A program made the translations under genes and the position numbers. Positions 56,447-64,000 of a DNA stretch of 64,000 nt are shown here, piece by piece. The stretch's first letter is position 1. The number at the start of each line of letters is the position of its first letter. This stretch comes from Okapia johnstoni (taxonomy: Eukaryota; Chordata; Mammalia; Artiodactyla; Giraffidae): positions 59,948,985 through 60,012,984 of the forward strand of contig CM044321.1 in the NCBI GenBank assembly GCA_024291935.2, in the 5' to 3' direction. The notes below the pieces were generated by a model that was not told where the DNA came from, made no database searches, and saw only the letters and a program-made list of their open reading frames with translations.

Positions 56447-58441
56447 ACTTCTTTCTTTGAGAAAACCGTGAAAATAAGACGTTATGTCAGAAAATCAGAA
56501 AAATAATTATAGTAAAATAAAATACCATTCTAGTATGAAAGGAGCTATCTTTTATAAGTCCTTCACAAAGTGGCATGTAATACTCATGCAGTGGAGATTC
56601 GTAAGAAGACTGAGACTAAGCTGTTTAGACTTCAAATCTGTTGCACCATTTACAACACAAGTTCAGAGGAGAAGAAACATTTATTTTCAGGTAATTACAG
56701 GCCTTCGGTTTAAAGTGCACTATGAAAACAGACAACTTGGCCCTTTATGTTATTGGGGGAAATGGTGGCTGGTGTGTGAGAAGTGGTATTTGATGAAGAA
56801 TCCTAGTCTGGTATTAATAGAAATATTGGAAATAATTTTTTTGTGTTTATGAATCATATTCTAAACAGTTCTCCAGATATAAATATATACATTGTCATTT
56901 TGAAGCATTTATTTAAGTTTTGTCATAACATTCTTTTTTCTTTTTTTTCATTTACTATTTACACAATTTTTTATTGAGATAAAATTTACAGAACATAAGT
57001 TTTGCCAGTTTAACCATAGCATTCTTTTCTCAATGAATTTGCTTTTTCATCGTTCAGCATCATAACAGCTGATTTGTTTACTGAACATCCCCTTTGACAA
57101 GTACTTTGAAGTTAACCATTTTCTCATTTCCCTAGAATAATGCTGGGTAAATTTTCCCTTTGACCGTGTGTATTCTAATGTGTCCTCACAGGATACAAGA
57201 ATTAGAAAAGCAACACTTTAAAAATTAGACAAAGGCCGTTTCCCAACTTCCTTCCACAGCCTCAGCCCAGTCTCATTTCAAGAGAGTCGTTGCCATTACC
57301 CACAATGCCGTGCCTTTCAAATGCCAGTAATTAAATGCTTAAGAAGATTAAAACTTGATTTGCTCAAACCGTAAATCCACAGGAGCTCTATTAGTAACTA
57401 ATTAAAATGATCCTTTCAGCCAGGAAGTGGGGAACTGTGGAATATCGCTTTTAAAAAATACAGTTTGGCCTCATTGGCATAAAGACCGTGTGTGCCAGCC
57501 AGGTGCATGGCGGCCTGCTCTGGGTGAGGGACAGTCACGCCCGGTGCGTCCAGGCATCTTCCCAGGCCTGACCGGCCAGAGCCGGGGAGGGGAGCCACTG
57601 GGCTCGTTTCCCTGTGTGCGCACAGCCTCCGGCCTCGATAGACAGAAGTCTGAGGAGGATACCAGTGCACGCTCTGGAGAAGGAAACCAGGCGGTCGGTT
57701 GGTGGGCACTCCTTGGAGCCATCTTGCTACAGTGATGCCTTTTGACGTGCAGATATACGGGCACTTGGTACTTGTTGACTATTGTAAATCTTCTCGAGTG
57801 ATTTAAAGCTCTAACTGAGCAGTGGCGATGGTTGCATCCATTTTTCGCAAGTGTCATATATGATAAACGTGCAGCCTCCCAGGTGTATCTATGGAGCTGC
57901 TTTCCCATTGGGGCAGGTGCCACGTGGCGCTCAGCTCGGGAAGCCTGAGACATGATGAAACTGTCCCTGCCCCGAAGGGCTGGTGGCCTTTCTGGAAGAA
58001 AAGACGTGGAGGGGAAAGCTTCAGAAAACGATTTGAGGGTATAAATAAATCAACCACAGTTGATAGGAGTTGGAGCATCAGAGCTGGGGCTTGTCACCAT
58101 CAGCTCGCCGTCCAGCAAAGGGCTTGTGGCGGGAGAGTGAGCGCACTCTGACCGAGACAAGAAACACCAGGAGCAAAGACCGAGCGAGCCAGAGTGGTGG
58201 CATGCAGAGCAATGGACACAGAGTGGATGGGGCGGCAGCCCAGGGGTTGGGCAGGTGGGGGAAGGCCTTGAGTGGCTGAACACAGATCTGTTTGACATCT
58301 TGATGTAGGTTAAACGTGTGTTTATACATTTAACGAAACCTGATTTTTCACAATTTTATTATTTTTTTAAGTATACATAATGCACGTTCTTTGTAGAAAA
58401 ATTACAGTTCTCGTTAACAAAGAGAATGTCAGTTACTCAGG

Positions 58442-58638
58442 GTTATTGCTGAGTCGCTAAGTCATATCCCACGCTATTGCAACCCCATGGACTATAACCC
58501 GCCCAGGCTCCTCTGTCCATGGGATTTCCCAGGCAAGAATACTGGAGTGGGTTGCCATTTCCTTCTCCAGGGGATCTTCCCCATCCAGGGACTGAAGAAT
58601 CTAGTGGATTCTTTACAGCTTGGCCACCGGGGAAGCCC
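58442..58638 (-). mobile_element. Bov-tA SINE
   Basis: Antisense from GCTGAGTCGCTAAGTCATAT to CTTGGCCACCGGGGAAGC. Confidence 0.9.
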
Positions 58639-58876
58639 ATCCATGATATCACTACCTAGAAATATCACTCTTCACATACTGGCAAACATCCCTTCTTACA
58701 TTTTTCTCTGCAGATACACGTTAGAGTTTTCTTTTTTTGACAAAAAAGAGAATTGTACTACACATGCTGATTTTTCCCCCCGTTTTCAGAGCCCTACCCT
58801 CAGTTCCCTCCCCTTAGACACCCTCTAATATATTTTATACACATCCTAAACCTGCATGCTTCCTTGTAAAAGATGG

Positions 58877-58902
58877 GTGTGTGTGTGTGTATGTGTGTGT
58901 GT
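58877..58902 (+). repeat. (GT)n microsatellite, interrupted
   Basis: GT units with one AT interruption over 26 bases. Confidence 0.9.
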
Positions 58903-59154
58903 TTTGTAAATCTTCCTTATTTTCCTACTGTTTTCCTAACTGTTCCGAAAAATCACAACATAGATAAGTCTTTTAGGGGTAAACTGTTGTCTTCAGCTAA
59001 GAAACTTTGTATTATTGTATTGATCTGTCTTTACATGAATGAGGGCATGAAAATTACCAGGCAAGTCGAGACTTACTTCTTTCCCTCAGTTTTTTGGGGT
59101 TTTTTTTAATGTATTTATCATTCTTTGTGTACCCTTGTCATTGCACTCTGCATT

Positions 59155-59279
59155 TTTAATTTTTTTATTTTTTTGGTCATGCCATACAGCATGTGGGCTC
59201 TTACTTCCCTGACCAGGGATATATGACTCAGGCCCCCTACATTGGAAGCTCAGAGTCTTAACTACACCAAGGAAGTCCC
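59155..59279 (-). mobile_element. CHR-type tRNA SINE, short
   Basis: TTTTTGGTCATGCCATACAG, CCCTGACCAGGGATATATGA and the head complement ACACCAAGGAAGTCCC. Confidence 0.8.
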
Positions 59280-59407
59280 TTTTCCTCAGTTTTAATACAA
59301 TAAATAAACTAAGAATTAGAGTTCTTAAAGTGTCACCTTTTTCCTTTTTTTTTTTTTCCCTCCTGAGAAAATATATAGCTTTAGGTTTGTTTCTGCTTAA
59401 AAGTAGG

Positions 59408-59697
59408 GGAGAACTGCCCTGGTGGTCCAGTGGTTAAGAATCCACCTTCCAGTGCAGGGGACACAGGTTCGATTCCTGGTCCTGGAAGATTCCACATGCC
59501 ATGGGGCGACTAAGCCTGTGCGCCACAACTATTGAGTCTGCGCTCTAGGGCTGGTGAGTCACAACTACTGAAGCTCTAGAGTCCATGCTCAGCAACAAGA
59601 GAGCGGCCCCTGCTCGCTGCAACTAGAGAAAGCCTGTGCAAAGCAACGAAGACCCAGTGCAGCCAAAAATAAAGTAAATTTTTACAAAAAAATATAA
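59408..59697 (+). mobile_element. CHR-type tRNA SINE, near full length
   Basis: Head GAGAACTGCCCTGGTGGTCC, CGCCACAACTATTGAGTCTG, and CAACGAAGACCCAGTGCAGC before an A-rich tail. Confidence 0.9.
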
Positions 59698-59879
59698 GGA
59701 TTCTTTAAAAAAAACTAAAAAATAAAGGTAGGGAAATGGACTAACGCTGCTGACTCCAACATGACAGCGGACTAGTGCTTCTCTGAGTACCCACTGTGGT
59801 CAGGTCCTGTCCCCCCAGCACATGTAACTGCATGCCAGTATAATAAGCAGATGTATATAATTGTACACAGAGGAATATA

Positions 59880-59935
59880 ATTGCGTATGATCAGAGAGTA
59901 TGAGATAATTGCATATGATCAGAGACTATGAGATA
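59880..59935 (+). repeat. 28-bp tandem duplication
   Basis: Two adjacent units starting ATTGCGTATGATCAG and ATTGCATATGATCAG differ at two positions. Confidence 0.92.
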
Positions 59936-60234
59936 AAGTCCTAAACCAACAAAGCTGTCTGTGGTGTGGCCCCTACATCCAACCCCTCGAGCCTCAGCCC
60001 TTTACACCCTCTCCCACCCCCAGCCCTTCTCTCCCCACCCCCCACTCTGCTCTAGCCACCCTGCCCCGCTCTCAGCCCTGTATGCCTGGTCTCCTGTCAT
60101 CCATCCCCAGATCTCAGCTTGTTATCATTTGTCAGAGATAAGTCCTGAACCCCAGCCTAGATCATCCTGTTCTCATAGCACTCTGTGCTTCTCTTTCTCT
60201 GGCCTTTGATCCTTCTACTGTTTCAAATAATAAG

Positions 60235-60450
60235 GCTTCCCTGGTGGCTCAGACGGTAAAGCGTCTGCCTGCAATGCGGGAGACCCGGGTTCATTCCCTG
60301 AGTCGGGAAGATCCCCTGGAGAAGGCAATGGCAACCCACTCCAGTACTCTTGCCTGGAAAATCCCATGGATGGAGGAGCCTGGTGGGCTACAGTCCATGA
60401 TATTGCAAAGAGTCGGACACGACTGAGTGACTTCACTTTCACTTTTCACT
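60235..60450 (+). mobile_element. Bov-tA SINE, well preserved
   Basis: From GGCTTCCCTGGTGGCTCAGA to GAGTGACTTCACTTTCACTT, among the least diverged copies here. Confidence 0.94.
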
Positions 60451-60698
60451 AATATGATTATCATGTTTCATCTTCCCTGATAAATTATAAGCTCCATGAT
60501 GTTAAATGCTTCTTCTTCCCCACTACATCCCCAGGACCTGACACGTCACGAGGCATTCGGTAAATATTTTTTAAATGATTGAGAAATCACATGTGTTTCT
60601 TAGAGACGCATCTTGACTGCGTAAGTTTCATCAGTGTCGATGCTTCCACCATCCTCACTGCTTCTCACTGTCACCTGTTGTATGCTTTGTTTGGCAAG

Positions 60699-60800
60699 AC
60701 CCCTGAATGGTTGGACAGTGATTCCTGCCAAAAGTGTGATCAGCCTTTTTTCTGGAACTTCAAGCAAATGTGGGACAGTAAGAAAATTGGCCTGAGACAG
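60699..60800 (+). CDS. WDFY2: WDFY2 internal exon (probably exon 9), first half of FYVE
   Basis: This 102-base exon encodes about residues 278-311, TPEWLDSDSCQKCDQPFFWN to MWDSKKIGLRQ. It opens the FYVE domain: a tryptophan/aspartate entry (WLDSD) and the first zinc-ligand pair, Cys287 and Cys290 (DSCQKC). The acceptor is TTTGGCAAG ending at 60698, after the pyrimidine-containing TTGTATGCTTTGTTTGG. The donor is GTGGGT at 60801. Phase is 0 in and 0 out. It is the only exon in the window divisible by three, so skipping it would keep frame but remove two zinc ligands. FYVE domains bind phosphatidylinositol 3-phosphate on early endosomes. Confidence 0.96.
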
Positions 60801-61665
60801 GTGGGTGATATGCTTGCTTCATCAAAACGTTATCACCTAGAGATAACTTTACCTTGTGATCTTGGAAGAAATAGCATCCTTGGGTGGGAGCTGTGAAGGG
60901 GGTAAGTTATTCTCTTGGAGTCGCTTTGTGCCGAATTTATTCCCTTTCTCTACTGAAGCTCATTCCTACTGGATTTAGCTTCTGTAGTGACTTGTTCCCA
61001 GTAGTTAAGAGATATGATTTTAGAATTCTAGTGGCATCTAGTGAAATATACCTTAAAATTAGAGAGGCTGAGCTTAGCTCAAATGGTACCAAACCATGAA
61101 ATTATGTAAGTGATACTTATTTCTCTTTAATTTCACTTTTGTTCCTTCCGTCTTAGTTTTAGTTATTTAGATCTACTTATACGACAGTATTTTCAGCCTG
61201 ATTCTATGGTTGGGTTTGGTCTGCCCCCCGGGGAAATCGAATGGCAGTCACCCAGCTTGAGCACGGCCAACATGTAGACGGTGAATTGAGCCTGGTTTCA
61301 TCCCAGTTCTTCTTCACCGAACAGCGTGATCTCTGGAGGTGGCACTTCCTGCGTAAACCCTCCGTACACCCGACACCCTTAAGATAACCCGACTGCTGGA
61401 TGGATCCTCTGGTTCACATTGATGATAACTGGAAAGGACCAAGACTGGGGAAGGGGGCACTTGGGGCCGTGGCACAATCAGATTTACTTCCTAAACAGTC
61501 CTCATTCTGAGTAAACAGAATCCAGAAAGAGCACCTAGCACGTGCTTCCAATGCGCTGGGCCCTCCCGTTGAGCATCTCCACCTGAAGGCTGCGGGTCAC
61601 ACCTGGGCGTTCGCGGCGCGGCGGAGGTGCGCAGGCGCAGTGAGCACGTTTTCTCTGCCCTCCAG
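60801..61665 (+). other. WDFY2: WDFY2 intron, 865 bases
   Basis: It is bounded by GTGGGT and CCCTCCAG. No SINE or LINE is recognised in it. CpG content rises over the last ~100 bases, where GCGGCGCGGCGG and TGCGCAGGCGCA occur close to the acceptor. Confidence 0.9.
61628..61639. promoter_or_regulatory. NRF1-like motif beside the FYVE exon
   Basis: TGCGCAGGCGCA resembles the NRF1 consensus (YGCGCAYGCGCR) with one mismatch. It lies in a small CpG cluster 27 bases before the exon. Binding is unproven; it also falls in the splice-acceptor region. Confidence 0.35.
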
Positions 61666-61796
61666 CACCACTGCCGCAAGTGCGGGAAGGCGGTCTGCGG
61701 CAAGTGCAGCTCCAAGCGCTCCCCGATCCCGCTGATGGGCTTCGAGTTTGAAGTGAGGGTGTGTGACAGCTGCCACGAGGCCATCACAGATGAGGA
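61666..61796 (+). CDS. WDFY2: WDFY2 internal exon (probably exon 10), second half of FYVE
   Basis: This 131-base exon encodes about residues 312-354: [20 protein letters not shown] then [20 protein letters not shown] and TDE plus GA. It carries the FYVE signature HHCR (PI3P-contacting basic patch) and six zinc ligands: Cys314, 317, 322, 325, 344 and 347. With the previous exon this makes the full set of eight. The acceptor is TGCCCTCCAG ending at 61665. The donor is GTAAGT at 61797. Phase is 0 in and 2 out. The long minus-strand open frames across this exon (for example 61597-62151) are antisense shadows. Confidence 0.97.
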
Positions 61797-63804
61797 GTAA
61801 GTCCCAGCAGTCTGCAGAATTGTCGAGGTTAAGGGGCGAGTGCGATCCGAGCGCTGCGCCAAGCCCCGCAGCCATGAGTAATGGCGCCGTGGTTCCTGGT
61901 GATTTCCGATACGGACCGTGGCGGGTGGGCAAAGCCCTCCTTTCCACCAGGAGGTGGTGTCCCCTTGTGGGGCAGGAGGAGAGAGTGCAGCGCTGTGCTG
62001 TTGTCAATCCCAGGGGTGTGTGCATTGAAAATAGATGTTCTTGGAGCAAATCCTCTGCCTGGTCATTTACTGGAGAATTGCCCAGGAGTACAGGAGCCCG
62101 AGCTTTACTTTTAGCCCGAGCTGGTATCTTTGCAGGAGCGAATAAGCCCACGGGCTTCAGAGGTTTTATTTTCCAGAAAGAGCTAAGTCTCTTCTAAGAG
62201 TCTTGTACCACCAATGCCCAGCTGCAGAATCTTGCTGGTTGGTCTTGCCCAATAACCCAGGACCTGAGATTACAGTGCTTTTGGGGGGATGGGGGGCGGT
62301 GTAGGGGATACAGATCCATGTTGTCTTTCTCTTTTCTTTAAAATTTTTAAAATTTTCTTGGCCATGCTGCACAGCATGTGGGTTATTAGTTTCCCAAACA
62401 GGTATCCAACCCTCGCCCCTTACATTGGATGCTCAGAGTTTTAACCACTGGACTGCCAGGAAAGACCCCATGTTATCTTTTTAATGTTAGCTGTTGCAGA
62501 CTGCCCTCCATGTAAAAAATGTTCTTCACCAAGTGTCCCTGTTAGTGAATTAGAATCTCTTAGGGGACTTGTCTGCCCAATTCTCACCGCACCCCCCCCA
62601 TATAATGTAGTAAAATCATTTTAAGTACTAGATGGATGTCCTAAAAGCTGCATATAAATAGAAACATATTTCAGATGCATGTGAGGAGGTCAGCATTTAG
62701 AAGAAATTCTTGGCAAGTTAATAAAACAAAGCATTCTCTTGCAGATAACCCTCATGTTAATGTATGTGTTTTTTTATTCGTATTTAGTCACAGCAAGTAA
62801 TAAACTAAGATGCCCTTGCATAAGTAAGCATTTATGTTCATTGATTATTTTCTGTTCATCATATGTGATGAAATTAATGAAAGAGTGCTACTCATTAAAT
62901 TAGGGAGCTGCAAGAGACTTTAGGGATATTCCCGTTGAATTCTTCATTAAAGACACAGATCCAGAGGGTCTAAGTGACTACAGATTAAACCTAATTCCTT
63001 AATTCTAAATATTTTAAAGCAATCATCATTTTTAGGATACTGAAGATCTGTTCTTCAGATTGAGCAATTAACAGCTGTCTTCAGAGAGCCCACTGCTGAG
63101 GAGTGGGAACTTGAAACATGATTAGAAAACTGCAGCCTAATCCCCTATGTCACTGTCCCACATCACTGGTTCTTCTGCCTCTTCTCCGTGGGCGCATTTT
63201 GCATTGCCTCTAGAGCATCTAGGCAGTTACCAGCCTTCTTCCTAAAAAAATGCACAGCTTGAAAAAATAAAAAGCAAGTAGCAGTGTTTGTTTATATATT
63301 GTTTTACTTGTTAAAGCATTAGAATGCCATGGAAAAACCCGAGCCTGCATTTATACCAGGGTAAAGAAGAGAAAGAGTAAATAGCCCTTAGATGAAAGCA
63401 ATAGCGTCTTAGGCATTTTAACGAGTGTGCCTTTTTTAAAATTAAATAGACCAAAGTAGACTTTTATCAGCAAGTCCTTCTGAGATCAAACTTAGCAAAA
63501 GCACGGTGGGTTATTTTAAAGATTTGTTAACAGCACGGATAGAGAATCTCACAGACTCAGTCAGAGCAACAAATTTCTCCAAAAAGTTTCTAAAGAAACC
63601 TCATCATCTCTTGACCATTTTGGACAGTCTAAGAATCGTTTCACTCTTTTCATCCCCAGAGAATAAAAGTATCTCTGAGGAGCATCTCTAACCGCGAGGT
63701 CATTTGAGCCATTTGGCTAAAAATTAGAGCTTACTGTCACTCTAGATCTTCTTCACTTATATACTCTGCCTTTCACTCCTGGAAACTTCCTTTGCTCCCT
63801 CCAG
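61797..63804 (+). other. WDFY2: WDFY2 intron, 2.0 kb
   Basis: It is bounded by GTAAGT and CCCTCCAG. One CHR SINE (62335-62467) is recognised. The rest, about 61800-62330 and 62470-63800, shows nothing I can name. Confidence 0.88.
62335..62467 (-). mobile_element. CHR-type tRNA SINE, short
   Basis: Antisense TTCTTGGCCATGCTGCACAG, then AACCACTGGACTGCCAGGAA. Confidence 0.8.
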
Positions 63805-63913
63805 ACGCGCGCCCACCGCGACCTTCCACGACAGTAAACATAACATCGTGCACGTGCACTTTGATGCGACCAGAGGATGGTTACTGACTTCGGGAACTGA
63901 CAAGGTTATTAAG
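63805..63913 (+). CDS. WDFY2: WDFY2 internal exon (probably exon 11, penultimate), last WD40 blade
   Basis: This 109-base exon completes a glutamate codon and encodes about residues 356-391: RAPTATFHDSKHNIVHVHFD then ATRGWLLTSGTDKVIK. TSGTDKVIK is the strand C-D part of the seventh blade. The expected WD dipeptide and the stop should follow in a final short exon beyond base 64000. The acceptor is TCCCTCCAG ending at 63804. The donor is GTAGGA at 63914. Phase is 2 in and 0 out. Confidence 0.95.
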
Positions 63914-63949
63914 GTAGGATGCCATCATATTTTCGAAGCTTTCCGCCTT

Positions 63950-64000
63950 TGTTGTTGTTAAGTCGCTCAGTCGTGTCCAACTCTTTGGGACCCAGTAGAC
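63950..64000 (-). mobile_element. Bov-tA-type SINE or BovB 3' end, cut by the window end
   Basis: TTGTTGTTAAGTCGCTCAGT then CGTGTCCAACTCTTTGGGAC is the antisense 3' end shared by Bov-tA and BovB. The rest lies outside, so the two cannot be told apart. Confidence 0.85.

Larger units (their letters stand above)
56026..60698 (+). other. WDFY2: WDFY2 intron, 4.7 kb
   Basis: It is bounded by GTAGGT and TGGCAAG. SINEs and a short L1 remnant (about 56935-57018, antisense, containing TTTATTGAGATAAAATTTAC) are present. Bases 56450-56930, 57020-58430 and 59700-60230 show no named repeat. The segment at 57430-58300 is relatively GC-rich and has open frames on both strands with no recognisable product. 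Confidence 0.86.

Noticed and set aside
57471..57953. 160-codon minus-strand open frame in GC-rich intron
   Set aside because: No recognisable domain; overlapping open frames on the other strand point to base composition.
61597..62151. 184-codon minus-strand open frame
   Set aside because: Antisense to the GC-rich WDFY2 FYVE exon; composition-driven.

Overview
The window is nuclear DNA of a ruminant (cattle or a close relative in Pecora). The evidence is its interspersed repeats: BovB (RTE-clade LINE), Bov-tA and dimeric BOV-A2 SINEs with (AGC)n tails, older CHR-type tRNA SINEs shared by cetartiodactyls, and cetartiodactyl L1 3' ends. AT-rich introns, GT-AG splice sites and (CA)n tracts also fit a mammal. 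There is no sign of prokaryotic genes, CRISPR arrays, phage or operons.

One gene is recognisable: WDFY2 (WD repeat and FYVE domain-containing 2, also called ProF), on the + strand and running off both ends. Eight consecutive internal coding exons lie at 14882-14936, 19462-19612, 28461-28573, 40162-40288, 55920-56025, 60699-60800, 61666-61796 and 63805-63913. All have GT-AG sites and consistent phases. They give 298 codons, about residues 94-391 of a protein usually 400 long. The N-terminal exons lie upstream of base 1, and the last few residues lie in an exon beyond base 64000. The protein is a WD40 propeller with a PI3P-binding FYVE zinc finger inserted before the last blade, and it acts on early endosomes.

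The rest is intron, mostly retrotransposon layers. Bases 1-14881 hold old L1/HAL1 debris, a mariner-type MITE split by a BovB piece, an L1 carrying a CHR SINE and a 2.1-kb BovB, a U2 snRNA fragment joined to a Bov-tA SINE, and a second L1 carrying further nested insertions. The next two introns (to 28460) carry L1 pieces, a 791-bp LTR-like insertion with a 14-bp target duplication inside a MIR, and (TG)n arrays. Bases 28574-55919 hold many Bov-tA/BOV-A2 copies, a roughly 3-kb stretch (46970-50250) with no repeat I recognise, a BovB inserted in a BovB, another BovB that keeps the YADD motif, and an L1 with inverted halves. The last introns, around the FYVE exons, are shorter and carry CHR SINEs.

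I found no second protein-coding gene. The open frames of 60-250 codons outside the exons are repeat-encoded or chance frames. The window reads best as an ordinary gene body with an unusually legible record of nested retrotransposition. I found no novel multi-gene system.
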